Translations under genes and position numbers: made by a program | Notes under the pieces: model-generated | What the model was told of the DNA's origin: nothing | Seen by the model: the letters and a program-made list of their open reading frames with translations, nothing else | The model's database searches: none | NCBI RefSeq assembly: GCF_026616195.1 | Contig: NZ_JANHDH010000001.1 | Coordinates: 744,001-808,000 of the forward strand | Length of the DNA: 64,000 bases | Reading direction: 5' to 3' | Source of the DNA: Haloarchaeobius amylolyticus | GTDB lineage: Archaea; Halobacteriota; Halobacteria; Halobacteriales; Natrialbaceae | Shown: one piece after another, positions 34,562 to 43,841 of the stretch | Layout: every line of letters starts with the position of its first letter | Numbering within the stretch: the first letter of the stretch is position 1

Positions 34562-35413
34562 ATGATAGACGAGACAGTCGAGGAGATCGAAGAGATGCAG
34601 ACGCACTCCTCGTCGGTCGTCGCCGTCAAGGCGACCCAGGCGCTCGCCGACCTGCTCGACCGGGAGTACGCGACGGTCGAGGAGTTCCAGCGCGGCCTGG
34701 AACGCAACGCGAAGGCGCTCCAGCGCGCGAACCCGTCGCACGCCTCCCTGCACAACGCGATGCGCGGGGTCTGCACCCACGTCGACGGTGCCGACCCGGA
34801 GACGGTCACCGACGCGAAGGCGGCACTGAGCGAGGCCATCGAGTCCGTCGTCGACGACGTCGAGCACGGGAAACGTCGCGCCGCGGAGAACGCGACGGAC
34901 CTCATCGAGGACGGCACGACCGTCCTCACGCACGACTACTCCTCGACCGTCCTCGAGGCCGTCGAGCTGGCGACCCGCGACGGTGCGTACATCGACGTGT
35001 ACGTCACGGAGGCCCGCCCGCGCTACCTCGGCCGGAAGACCGCCCGGACGCTCGCCGGGAACGACCGCGTCGAGACGCACCTGCTCACCGACAGTGGCGC
35101 CGGCTACTACATGGACGAGTGCGACCGCGTCCTCATCGGGATGGACTGCATCGTCGAGGACACCCTGTACAACCGCGTCGGGACCTTCCCCATCGCGGCG
35201 ACGGCCGCCCAGTGCGACGTACCCGTGACCGTGGTCGGGTCCGGCGCGAAGATCATCGAGGACGGCTTCCGGTTCGAGAACGAGTTCCGCTCGCCCAGCG
35301 AGGTGATGCGCGAGCCGGCCGAGGGGTTCGAGGTGTGCAACCCGGCCTACGACGAGACGCCGGTGTCGCTGCTCGAGTCGGTCGTCACCGACGACGGCGA
35401 GAGAACGTTCTGA
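34562..35413 (+). CDS. eIF2B-like protein, probable ribose-1,5-bisphosphate isomerase
   Basis: A 283-residue member of the eIF2B alpha/MtnA/R15P-isomerase superfamily. A helical N-terminal domain is followed by a Rossmann-like domain with TVLTHDYSSTVLEAV, VTEARPRYLGRKTAR, DRVLIGMDCIVEDTLYNRVGTF and PVTVVGSGAKI. In archaea such proteins turn ribose-1,5-bisphosphate into ribulose-1,5-bisphosphate in the NMP degradation pathway. A true [11 protein letters not shown] factor subunit is the alternative. AMP phosphorylase and RuBisCO genes are not in view. Confidence 0.8.
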   Translation: MIDETVEEIEEMQTHSSSVVAVKATQALADLLDREYATVEEFQRGLERNAKALQRANPSHASLHNAMRGVCTHVDGADPETVTDAKAALSEAIESVVDDVEHGKRRAAENATDLIEDGTTVLTHDYSSTVLEAVELATRDGAYIDVYVTEARPRYLGRKTARTLAGNDRVETHLLTDSGAGYYMDECDRVLIGMDCIVEDTLYNRVGTFPIAATAAQCDVPVTVVGSGAKIIEDGFRFENEFRSPSEVMREPAEGFEVCNPAYDETPVSLLESVVTDDGERTF

Positions 35414-35435
35414 CTGGGCCGTCGATTCTCGGTTC

Positions 35436-36497
35436 TCAGCGCTCGACCTCGGGCGGTTCGTTCCGCCCGACCGTTATCTCGTGGGCCTCGATGTCCTCGA
35501 GCGCGGCGACCCGGCCACCGACGGTCAGTTCGTCGCCGTCCCCGGTCTCGAGGGTGAGCCCGGCGACCTCCTCGGTCATCTCGAAGGAGATGTCGGTGAT
35601 GCGCCCCTGCACGATGCGGGGGGCACCGGTCTCGACGTCGCGGCCCTCGATGGTGGCGTAGAACTCGCCACCCTCCTCCATGAGGTCCTTGACCGTCCGG
35701 CGGATCGAGGAGTAGCGACGCGGGAACGGCCGGTCCTCGCCGTCGCTGTAGAGTTCGCTCGCGGTCGTCCAGAGGACCGTCCCGAAGAACCCGGAGACGA
35801 GGAAGCCCAGTGCGGACCGGTTGAAGATGACGCCGTAGCGGTCCTGGTCGTCGCGCAGGGCGTCCTGGGTCGCGTAGATGGAGTACTCGCCGTCGGCGAC
35901 CGCGATGACCGGGCTGGTGATACCGCGCCGGGCGCGGACCGAGGTCGCGATGCGGCTGTAGTCGTACTCGTCCGGGTCCGGGGCGCTGGAGGCCGGCGTG
36001 ACCAGGAGTTCGATGCTGATGCCCTCGTGGTGGCGGGTCGCCAGCAGGTCCTGGAACCGCTCCAGCAGGTCGGGCGTGAGCGAGAGCGAGAGTTCGTACT
36101 CGGCGGCGTCGATGACCTCCTCGAGGTAGCGCAGGATGGTCGAGCGGGACTTCACCAGCGAGACGGCCTCGGTGTCGCGGGCGGGGGCGGTGTACCGTGC
36201 CGCGAGTTCGTCGACCATCTCCGTGAGCGAGGACTGCACGTCGGAGAAGGCGTCGTCGGGGTCGACCGCGATGATCTTCATCGGCCGGGACTCGCGGAGT
36301 TCGACGAGGCCGCGGTCGGAGAGGCTTCGCACCGTGTCGTACACCCGGGGCTGGGGTATCTCTGTCCGGTCGGCGATCTCGCTCGCCGTGAGCTGGCCGT
36401 GGTCGAGGACGGTGAGGTAGGCGTCGATCTCGTACTCGCCGAGATTGAACCGGTCCCCCACACGTTCGATGGTCCCACGGAGGTCGTCGGATGGCAT
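35436..36497 (-). CDS. TrmB-family transcriptional regulator
   Basis: A 353-residue regulator. The N-terminal winged helix (about 18-75: [28 protein letters not shown], recognition helix around [14 protein letters not shown]) is followed by the TrmB ligand domain with [16 protein letters not shown] and a C-terminal beta domain ([21 protein letters not shown]). TrmB proteins respond to sugars and control sugar uptake or glycolysis/gluconeogenesis genes. No sugar transporter lies adjacent, so it probably acts at distant sites like TrmB of Halobacterium. Confidence 0.93.
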   Translation of the reverse strand: MPSDDLRGTIERVGDRFNLGEYEIDAYLTVLDHGQLTASEIADRTEIPQPRVYDTVRSLSDRGLVELRESRPMKIIAVDPDDAFSDVQSSLTEMVDELAARYTAPARDTEAVSLVKSRSTILRYLEEVIDAAEYELSLSLTPDLLERFQDLLATRHHEGISIELLVTPASSAPDPDEYDYSRIATSVRARRGITSPVIAVADGEYSIYATQDALRDDQDRYGVIFNRSALGFLVSGFFGTVLWTTASELYSDGEDRPFPRRYSSIRRTVKDLMEEGGEFYATIEGRDVETGAPRIVQGRITDISFEMTEEVAGLTLETGDGDELTVGGRVAALEDIEAHEITVGRNEPPEVER

Positions 36498-36665
36498 ACC
36501 CTACACACTGCGGTCCGTCCCTAAATGATTTACTGAAATCCGAGTAGCACTGGGTTCCGGAATCGACTCCTGTGGTATCACGTCACAGTCCGGGTGGACG
36601 AGCGATACCTGCCGGGGGCTGTCGGCTTCCCAACCCTTATCTCCGGAGGGCGTCACGGGTGGGAT

Positions 36666-37796
36666 ATGCCAGGGGGCGCGGCCGTCGAACAGGACGGGAC
36701 GAACACGTCGACGACGACAGCCGGGGCCGAGACCACGACCGGCCAGCCCGGCGGCGCCGGTGGTGGACCAGCGGGGACGACCACCGCAGAGGAGGCCAAC
36801 GGCGTCGACGCGATCAGCGATGTGCTGGCCGGCCAGCTCGACCAGCTCGTCCCACCGTGGTTCCCCAGCCAGGAACTCGTCAACCTCCTGCTCGCGGTGG
36901 CCATCATCACCTTCGCGTGGTACGCCTCGAAGCTAGTCGTCCGGCTTCTCGGCCGGACCATCGCCCAGCGCCTCCAGCGCCCGAGCGTCACCCGGACCGC
37001 CCTCCGGATGGTCCGCATCGCGGTGATGGGCATCGCGTTCACCATCGTCGCCCCACTGCTCGGGCTCCAGTTCGGGGACATCCTCCTCTCGGTGACGGTG
37101 TTCTCTGCCGTCCTGGGTATCGTCCTCGCACCCATCGTCGGGAGCATCATCAACGGGGTGTTCGTGCTTGCCGACCAGCCATACGAGATCGGCGACATGA
37201 TCAAACTCGCCGACAGGGACACCACCGGCTTCGTCGAGGACATCACCATCCGGTACACGAAGATATTCACGCTCGACAACACGTTCCTCGTCATCGACAA
37301 CTCCTCCATCCGCGGTCGGGACGTCGTCAACTACTCCGCAGAGGACGAACGCACCCGGCTCTCGCTCTCCATCACCGTGACCTACGAGGGCGACCTCGAC
37401 GAGGCGCGCGAACTCATCGAGGACGCGGCGAAGGAGGTCGACATGGTCATCCCGGGCGGCCCCGACATCCGCATCGGCTCGGCGCGCTACCCGGCCGCCC
37501 CGACGTGCTACATCGACCAGTACGCGGACCACGGCGTGATGCTGACGCTGCGCTACTGGGCGAAACAGCCCTACAAACTGCTCACGGTCCGCTCGCGGGT
37601 ACAGGAGAACGTCTGGGCGAAACTGGAGGACGCCGACGTCGAGATCGCCTACCCGCACTCGCACGTCGTCTTCGACGAGACGAGCGGCGAGCTCCCCATC
37701 TCGATGCGAGAGGGTGAGACTCGGCGGGCTGGTCCGGGCGGTGTGCGGCCGGGCGAGGCAGGCCCGGCGTCCGGCGTCGACCGCGAGGAGGAGTAG
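36666..37796 (+). CDS. MscS-family mechanosensitive channel
   Basis: A 376-residue membrane protein with a Thr/Gly-rich N-terminal tail, three or four helices (about 77-97, 120-140 and 145-170) and the MscS pore/beta region (FSAVLGIVLAPIVGSIINGVF, then DQPYEIGDMIKLADRDTTGFVEDITIRYTK as two blocks). The cytosolic alpha-beta domain ends with an acidic tail. It would release solutes on osmotic downshock. The ATG at 36666 was chosen because cccttatct lies about 28 bases upstream; the frame is open 24 codons further. Confidence 0.92.
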   Translation: MPGGAAVEQDGTNTSTTTAGAETTTGQPGGAGGGPAGTTTAEEANGVDAISDVLAGQLDQLVPPWFPSQELVNLLLAVAIITFAWYASKLVVRLLGRTIAQRLQRPSVTRTALRMVRIAVMGIAFTIVAPLLGLQFGDILLSVTVFSAVLGIVLAPIVGSIINGVFVLADQPYEIGDMIKLADRDTTGFVEDITIRYTKIFTLDNTFLVIDNSSIRGRDVVNYSAEDERTRLSLSITVTYEGDLDEARELIEDAAKEVDMVIPGGPDIRIGSARYPAAPTCYIDQYADHGVMLTLRYWAKQPYKLLTVRSRVQENVWAKLEDADVEIAYPHSHVVFDETSGELPISMREGETRRAGPGGVRPGEAGPASGVDREEE

Positions 37797-37831
37797 CGTC
37801 TCGAGAACGCGGAACCGTCAGAACCGCCGTA

Positions 37832-38236
37832 TCAGGCCGCCTGGACCGTTATCACTTCGCAGTCGAGGTTGCGCCGCAGGTACTGGTCGATGTCGGGGTC
37901 GTCGACGAGCTTCTGGAGCATGCGTCGCCAGCGCCCAGCCTGCTTGTTCCCGATGACGACGACGTCGGCGCCCTCGGAGGCGACCTCGTCGAGGATGGTC
38001 TCCTCGACCAGGAAGCCGCGGCGCACGACGTAGCGGACGTGCTCCAGCGCGCCGAACTCGCGTTCGGTGGCCCGCTTGAGGTCGGAACGGGTCACGCGCT
38101 TGGACTCCTGGTAGAGGTTGACGTGCAGGACGGTCAGCGCGGCCTCGTGTTCGCGGGCCACGTCGATGGCCGATTCGAGTGTGCGACGGGAATGCTTCGT
38201 CAGCGGATACCGGACGGGAACCACCACGCGGGTCAT
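37832..38236 (-). CDS. UspA-domain universal stress protein
   Basis: A 134-residue single Usp domain. It has VVVPVRYPLTKHSRRTLESAI at the start, TVLHVNL, and ADVVVIGNKQAGRWRRM in place of the canonical G2xG9xG[ST] ATP loop, then DCEVITVQA. The third motif is clearly altered (GNKQAGRWRRM rather than G..GHSG..GLLLGS), so ATP binding is doubtful. It converges with the channel gene (35-base gap). Confidence 0.88.
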   Translation of the reverse strand: MTRVVVPVRYPLTKHSRRTLESAIDVAREHEAALTVLHVNLYQESKRVTRSDLKRATEREFGALEHVRYVVRRGFLVEETILDEVASEGADVVVIGNKQAGRWRRMLQKLVDDPDIDQYLRRNLDCEVITVQAA

Positions 38237-38327
38237 CTGTTCCAGACTAGTCGACGATTACGCGTAAACCTTCTCACTCACCGCACCGGAATCACCTCGC
38301 CGTCATCGGGTACCGTCACGGAAACCG

Positions 38328-39695
38328 TCACGTGTCGTCGCCGTTCCAGACGACGCGGCCCTCGACGACGGGGTCGACGCCGCACTCGCGGGCGTACGCC
38401 GCCAGCACCTCGTACTGGATGTCGTAGGTGCCGGCACGGTGCTGGTCGTCGAGCGCCGGGAACTCGTGGTCGGTGTGGAAGAGGTAGTCCGTGGTGGCGA
38501 GGGTGTAGGTTCTCTCGGGGTCGATGGGGTCGCCGTCGACCGTCGCACGGACGAGTTCGTGGGTCTGGCGGTCCCAGGTGACGTGGGCGCCCGAGAGGTG
38601 GGCGTGCCACCAGTCGGGCTCGCCGAAGGCGACGTTGGCACCGCTGGCCTGCCGGAGCGTGTCGAGCAGTTCCGCGCCCGTCAGCTCGGCGACCGTGACG
38701 GGTTCCTTGAACGGGACGACCGAGATGAGGTCGCCGATGGTGACCTCCCCGACGAGTTCGTCACCCTCGCGGATGCCGCCGGAGTTCTGGAGCCCCACGT
38801 CCGCGTCGGTCGCCCAGCGGTAGGCGTCGGCGACGAAGTTGCCGATGCGGCTCTCGCCGCGGAAGGCCGCGGCGTGGCTCCGGGGGATGGGGTCCTCGAC
38901 CACGGCGACGACCTCGGTCAGGTCGGCCTCGTCCATCCGGGTGCGGAGGGCGTCGGCGACGGACTCGTCGAGCGGCCCCTCGGTCGGGTCGTGCCGGGTC
39001 GCGCTCGCGCCGTCGGGTCCGAGTTCGACCTCGAAGATGGCCCCGCCGTTGACGCCGGGGCGCACCAGCAACGTGTCGTCGATGCGCTCTTCGACCATGC
39101 TGTGGACGTGGCCGCCGAGGATGCAGTCCACGTCGACCGAGACGGCGAGTTCCTCGTCGTCGCTCCCGAGGTGGGAGACGGCCACGACGTGGTCGACGCC
39201 CTCGGCACGCAGGTCGGCGACGGCCTCCTCGGCGGCCGCGATGGGGTCGGTGAAGTGGAGGCCGGTCGCGGCCGGGTTGATGGAGGGCGTCCGGGGGTCG
39301 GTGACGCCGAAGAAGCCGATGCGGGCGCCGTCGACCTCGCGGATGGTCCAGCTCTCGGTGTGGGCCGCGGCGAAGCGGTCGCCGTTCTGGCGGACGTTCG
39401 CCGTGAGCCAGGTCTGGGGCGAGTCGGCGACGAGGTCGACGGTGGCGTCGGCCCCGAAGTCGAAGTCGTGGTTCCCGAAGGTCTCCAGGTCGGTGTCGAT
39501 GGCCGCGAAGAAGTCGAGCGCCTGTCGGCCCTCGTTGACCAGCGCGAGCACGCCGGGCGCGGTGTTGTCGCCGGTCCCGACGACCAGTGCATCGTCGCCG
39601 TCGCGCTCGCGGATGGTGCCGGCGAGGCGACCGATGCGTTCGGGGTCGTCGTAGGCGTTCTCGACGTCGGAGTAGTGGAGGAGACGGGGGGACAT
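38328..39695 (-). CDS. 5'-Nucleotidase/metallophosphatase-like protein, copy 1 of 3
   Basis: A 455-residue two-domain protein. The N-terminal metallophosphatase domain shows HYSDVEN (the usual DxH is DxE), GDN near residue 42, FGNHDFDFG, SHLGSDDE and GGHVHS. The C-terminal nucleotidase domain has NSGGIREGDELVGEVTIGDL and VPFKEP, the classic substrate pocket. There is no signal peptide, unlike exported UshA/CD73-type enzymes, so it should act in the cytosol on nucleotides. Of the three tandem copies this keeps the motifs best. Confidence 0.88.
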   Translation of the reverse strand: MSPRLLHYSDVENAYDDPERIGRLAGTIRERDGDDALVVGTGDNTAPGVLALVNEGRQALDFFAAIDTDLETFGNHDFDFGADATVDLVADSPQTWLTANVRQNGDRFAAAHTESWTIREVDGARIGFFGVTDPRTPSINPAATGLHFTDPIAAAEEAVADLRAEGVDHVVAVSHLGSDDEELAVSVDVDCILGGHVHSMVEERIDDTLLVRPGVNGGAIFEVELGPDGASATRHDPTEGPLDESVADALRTRMDEADLTEVVAVVEDPIPRSHAAAFRGESRIGNFVADAYRWATDADVGLQNSGGIREGDELVGEVTIGDLISVVPFKEPVTVAELTGAELLDTLRQASGANVAFGEPDWWHAHLSGAHVTWDRQTHELVRATVDGDPIDPERTYTLATTDYLFHTDHEFPALDDQHRAGTYDIQYEVLAAYARECGVDPVVEGRVVWNGDDT

Positions 39696-39780
39696 ACGGA
39701 CAGGCTTGCAGGTGGTTTCGCAAGTAGGCTTCGACACGAGACGGCTGGAAGTCGACCCGATGCGACGAGCCCGACCGCGC

Positions 39781-41202
39781 TCAGTCCTGCCGCGACACGA
39801 CGGTCTGGCCGTCGAGCAGTGGGCGCTCGATCCGCCCGTCCAGCGTCGCCTCGATGCCGCATTCGCGGCAGTACTCGACGATCGCCTCGTACTGCGGCCC
39901 GAGGGAGTCGGTCACGTCCTCGGGGGCGAACGCGTCGAACAGGTGCGAGGACTCGACGTAGTAGTTCGAGGTCGCGAGCGTGTAGGTCGCGTCGTCACCG
40001 ACGGGGTCGCCACCGACCGCGATGGACCGCGGCTGGCGGCGCTCGTCGTCCCAGACGATATCGAGGCCGCTGACGTGCCCGAAGTAGTGCGCCGGGACGT
40101 CGGCGGGGTCGTACTGGACGAGGCCGAGGTTGGCGACGGTTCGCCGGAGTTGCTCGCCGGTGACCTCGAGCCGGACGAGGTCGTTCTCGAACGGGCAGAG
40201 CCCGACGAGGTCCGCCGCCGTCACCTCGCCGGCGAGGGCGTCGCCGGAGCGCAGCCCGCCGGTCGAGTGGACCGCCACGTCGGCGTCGGCGACCCACCGG
40301 TAGGCGTCGGTGACGAGGTTGCCGACGCGGCTCTCGCCCTGCTTCGTCGCGGTGCGGGTGACCGGAATCGGGTCCTCGACCGTGTCCACCACGTCGGCGA
40401 GGCCGGCCTCGCGGCGGCGGGCTTCGAGCGCCTCGACCACGCCCTCGTGAACCGGCGCGTCCCGGAGTGGGTACCGGTAGGCCGTCGGCCGGTCGTCGAA
40501 GACGACCTCGGCGAGGCCACCGGCGGTCCCGCCGGGACGGACGACCAGCGTCCCCTCGATCGTCTCGATGCGCTCGGTGTGGGCGTGACCGCCGAGGATG
40601 CAGTCCACGTCCAGTGCCTCGGCCAGGTCGTCGTCGCCACTGCCCATGTGCGAGAGGACGACGACGTGGTCCACGTCGCGCTCGCGGACCGCGGCGACCG
40701 CGTCGGCCGCCATCTCGACCGGGTCGCGGAAGGCCAGTGGTTCGGCCTCGGGGTTCATCTCTGGCGTCTCCGGGGTCGTGACGCCGACGATGCCGACCCG
40801 ATGGTCGCCGGGCTCGGCCACGAGCCAGGAAACGGTCCCCTGCTCGCTGGCGAACAGGTCGTCCGGGGAGGCGTCGTCGGCCGCCGCCTCGCCCTCGCAG
40901 ACGTTCGCACAGACCCAGGGCATCGGCGAGTCCCGGACCACGTCGCGGGTCGCGGCGGGCCCGTGGTCGAAGTCGTGGTTGCCGAACGTCTCGGCGTCGG
41001 GCTGGACCGCCTCGTAGAAGTCGAGTGCCTGCCGGCCCTCCGTCACGAGCGAGAGGACGCCGGGCGCGAGGTTGTCGCCCGCGCCCACGACGAGTGTCTC
41101 CTCGTCACGGAGCGATTCGACGAGGCCGACGAGGCGACCGAGCCGGCGGGGCTCGTCGGTCGCACGTTCCACGTCGGCGTAGTGGAGGATGCGGAGGGAC
41201 AT
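39781..41202 (-). CDS. 5'-Nucleotidase/metallophosphatase-like protein, copy 2 of 3
   Basis: A 473-residue paralog of its neighbours. The metal motifs are HYADVER (again DxE), GAGDN, FGNHDFDHG, SHMGSGDDD and GGHAHTE. In the C-terminal domain the usual NSGG asparagine is changed (HSTGGLRSGDALAGEV), which may alter substrate choice. No signal peptide. It lies 85 bases upstream of copy 1 and 17 bases downstream of copy 3, all on one strand, consistent with an operon. Confidence 0.87.
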   Translation of the reverse strand: MSLRILHYADVERATDEPRRLGRLVGLVESLRDEETLVVGAGDNLAPGVLSLVTEGRQALDFYEAVQPDAETFGNHDFDHGPAATRDVVRDSPMPWVCANVCEGEAAADDASPDDLFASEQGTVSWLVAEPGDHRVGIVGVTTPETPEMNPEAEPLAFRDPVEMAADAVAAVRERDVDHVVVLSHMGSGDDDLAEALDVDCILGGHAHTERIETIEGTLVVRPGGTAGGLAEVVFDDRPTAYRYPLRDAPVHEGVVEALEARRREAGLADVVDTVEDPIPVTRTATKQGESRVGNLVTDAYRWVADADVAVHSTGGLRSGDALAGEVTAADLVGLCPFENDLVRLEVTGEQLRRTVANLGLVQYDPADVPAHYFGHVSGLDIVWDDERRQPRSIAVGGDPVGDDATYTLATSNYYVESSHLFDAFAPEDVTDSLGPQYEAIVEYCRECGIEATLDGRIERPLLDGQTVVSRQD

Positions 41203-41219
41203 GCCCCCGACCAGTCGGA

Positions 41220-42629
41220 CTACCGACTTGTCGGCTTCGATTTCTCGCCCGGCTGTCGGCGAGTGAGCCAGCCCTGCGGCCGCGTCGGAATCCCGTGCTC
41301 GCGGCCGTGAGCCGCCATCGCGTCGTGGACCTGCCCCGGCTCGCCGACCTGCTGGTCCGCCGTCAGCGTCGGGTACTCCACGTCCTCGATGGCGAGGTAC
41401 CGGATGGTCGTCATCGTGAACTCGCGCTCGGGCGCGACGAGGTCGCCCTCCGCGACGACCGGCTCGCCGCCGACCGTGAGCGACTCGACCCGGCCCGCGG
41501 CCGGGTTCCAGGTCAGCTCCAGCCCGGCGAACTGGCCGTTCCAGAGCTCGATGTCGCGGTCGAGGTGCCAGCCCGCGGCCTCCCTCGCGACGGCTCGCAG
41601 GTCCGACCCGGTGAGTGCGAGCGTCACGAGGTCGCCACCGAAGGGCACCAGCGAGTGCAGGTCGGCCAGCGTCACCGCGCCGTCGAGGGAGACGCCACAG
41701 TCCCGCATCGTCAGGCTGTTGATGAGGCCGACGTCGGCGTTACCGCCATCGCCAGCCCGCCGGAACGCCTCGGCGACGAAGGTGCCGACCGGGGACGCAC
41801 CGTCCCGCACGTCGCGCGACACCGGCCCGTCGACCTCGGTGACGGTCTCGCCGAGGCCGAGATCGGCGAGGCGCCCCCGCAGGGCGGTCGTGACGGCCGC
41901 GTCGGGCTCGAACGCGGTCACGTCGTGCCAGCGCGTCTCCGTCGTGCCGTCGTCGGCGATGCGTACTTCGACGAGGTGCCGGCCGGCCGCGCCGGTCCGG
42001 ACCAGCCGGGTCCCCGCGACGACCTCGTCGCGGGTCTCGTGGTCGTGGCCGCCGAGGATGGCCGCGGCGTCGATGGCTTCCGCGAGGTCGGTGTCGTCGC
42101 CGCAGTGCGAGACGCCGACGACGTGGTCCACGTCGTGGCGGTCGTGGAGGAGCCGGACCGCCCGCTCCCCGGCCGGGACCGGGTCCTCGACCTCGAAGTC
42201 GAGGTGGGGCTTGATGTCGGCGAGGTCCGGCGGCGAGAGCCCGAACAGGCCGACCGTGCCGCCGGCCCTCTCGACGGTCGTGACGGGCGTGGTCTCCTCG
42301 CGGGCGAAGCGCACCCCGTCGTCGAAGACGTTCGCGTTCAGCCAGGTCTGGGGCGACTCGTCGGCCAGTTCTCTGGCTCGCCCGGGCGAGTCGTCGAACT
42401 CGTGGTTCCCGAAGACGTCCACGTCGGGGTCGACGGCCTCGAAGAAGTCGAGGGCCTGCGCCCCGCCGGTCGCCATCGACAGGACGCAGGGGCCGGTGGT
42501 GTCCCCGCCCCCGGTGACGACGGTGTGCTCGTCGCGCAACGCGTCGATGGCCGTGACGAGGCGGCCGACGCGTTCGGGCACGTCGTAGGCGGCTTCGATG
42601 TCGGCGTAGTGGAGGAGGCGACAGGTCAC
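41220..42629 (-). CDS. 5'-Nucleotidase/metallophosphatase-like protein, copy 3 of 3
   Basis: A 469-residue paralog, first in the tandem array. HYADIEA, GGGDT (Asn of GDN replaced by Thr), FGNHEFDDS, SHCGDDTD and GGHDHE are the metal-domain motifs. The C-terminal pocket reads NSLTMRDCG instead of NSGGIR, so it is the most diverged copy. A GTG start is chosen; an AT-rich agaaattt lies about 27 bases upstream. Whether it is still a nucleotidase is uncertain. It is divergent from the hypothetical gene at 42724 (94-base gap). Confidence 0.83.
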   Translation of the reverse strand: MTCRLLHYADIEAAYDVPERVGRLVTAIDALRDEHTVVTGGGDTTGPCVLSMATGGAQALDFFEAVDPDVDVFGNHEFDDSPGRARELADESPQTWLNANVFDDGVRFAREETTPVTTVERAGGTVGLFGLSPPDLADIKPHLDFEVEDPVPAGERAVRLLHDRHDVDHVVGVSHCGDDTDLAEAIDAAAILGGHDHETRDEVVAGTRLVRTGAAGRHLVEVRIADDGTTETRWHDVTAFEPDAAVTTALRGRLADLGLGETVTEVDGPVSRDVRDGASPVGTFVAEAFRRAGDGGNADVGLINSLTMRDCGVSLDGAVTLADLHSLVPFGGDLVTLALTGSDLRAVAREAAGWHLDRDIELWNGQFAGLELTWNPAAGRVESLTVGGEPVVAEGDLVAPEREFTMTTIRYLAIEDVEYPTLTADQQVGEPGQVHDAMAAHGREHGIPTRPQGWLTRRQPGEKSKPTSR

Positions 42630-42723
42630 GTCTGGACTCCTGTTGGCGCGCGAGAAATTTCTTGCGGGCCCGGTCGAGAGACACCGGCGATACGCCCTTG
42701 CGCCCCCCGTGTCTCTCTCCTGT

Positions 42724-43758
42724 ATGGACGAGTTCGCCGAGACGAGTCGTCTCGACCTCGCCGAGGTCGACCGGACGCTCGCACTCTTTCCGACGCGGCT
42801 CGACAGTCGAGACCGCGTCCAGCTCCACGCCGAACTTCGTACGGAGGCCGACGGGCCACCCCGACTTCGGGCGATCATCGAGAACCAGGGTGACCACCCA
42901 CGCCCGGTGATACTCGGCGACCTCCCCTTCGAGGGGCCGAATAGACCCGTGTCAGCCTTCGCGGGTGGCACGGCGACCGGAGAGAACCACTCACTCTGGC
43001 TCCTTCCCACGGAGAACCACGCCTTCTTCGAACACCCCGTCCCGGTCGAGCGTGCATCGTCGGGGGTCTGGCGGGCGACCGACCACCCCAACCAGGGGTG
43101 GGCCGAGACGCCCAGACAGATCATGGTCGACCCGGGCGAGCGCGTGGTCCTGGAGTACCACCTGCTCGTCGGGCCGGACGAAGACCGGCTCCTTCCCGGA
43201 CGATACCGCTTCCGTGGGTTCCCCGGTGGCGAGACCAGAATCCCGCGATTCGACGCGATGCTGGCCATCTGGGAGACGAGTGCGCCCGGCCCGTCTCCTG
43301 ACGGCGACTCACGGTTCGCGGGAACGACGTTCCCGCCGGTTCCCCTCGCCGACGAGACGGCCTGGTTCCACGACGCGACACCCGAAACTCCGGTGTATCT
43401 GCGGCCGAGTACCGAACGAGCGCAACTCCCGGCTGCCATCGAGTTCACGCTGGTGAACCGGGGCAATCGGACTCTCTTCGGGAACCAGACGCGCTGGGTC
43501 CTGTACGAACTCGTCGACGGTGTGTGGGAGTCTCGTTCCCATCACACCCTCGTCGATGTCGGGAGCCCCCTCTGGCCCGGCGACGCGCAACGCTGGCGGC
43601 TTCGCGCCCGCGCCGACACGGTGCTCCCCTGCGACCCCGACCGGCCGGCCGAACCCAGCGTCGGCGACCTCGCACCCGGAACGTACGCGTTCTGGGTCGA
43701 GTACAGTCCGGAGTCCTGCCACGACGGATTCGGGGCAGTCGTCGAACTGGTCGAGTGA
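42724..43758 (+). CDS. Hypothetical beta-rich protein, cytosolic paralog of the lipoprotein at 43842
   Basis: A 344-residue protein without signal peptide or membrane helix, not recognised. It seems to have two Ig-like halves. The second (ETAWFHDATPETPVYLRPS, later FTLVNRGNRTLFGNQTRWVLY and GTYAFWVEYS) aligns with the following gene. A first half with GENHSLWLL and ERVVLEYHLLVGP has a weaker counterpart there. Such folds suggest binding rather than catalysis. It starts 94 bases from the nucleotidase array on the opposite strand, so regulation may be shared. Confidence 0.7.
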   Translation: MDEFAETSRLDLAEVDRTLALFPTRLDSRDRVQLHAELRTEADGPPRLRAIIENQGDHPRPVILGDLPFEGPNRPVSAFAGGTATGENHSLWLLPTENHAFFEHPVPVERASSGVWRATDHPNQGWAETPRQIMVDPGERVVLEYHLLVGPDEDRLLPGRYRFRGFPGGETRIPRFDAMLAIWETSAPGPSPDGDSRFAGTTFPPVPLADETAWFHDATPETPVYLRPSTERAQLPAAIEFTLVNRGNRTLFGNQTRWVLYELVDGVWESRSHHTLVDVGSPLWPGDAQRWRLRARADTVLPCDPDRPAEPSVGDLAPGTYAFWVEYSPESCHDGFGAVVELVE

Positions 43759-43841
43759 GCGCTGTCGCTTGCTCATCAGAGACCGAAATCCATCTTTCAC
43801 CTTGCTGAAAACCTTTACCGATTCGCTGTCACGTCCGGCCC

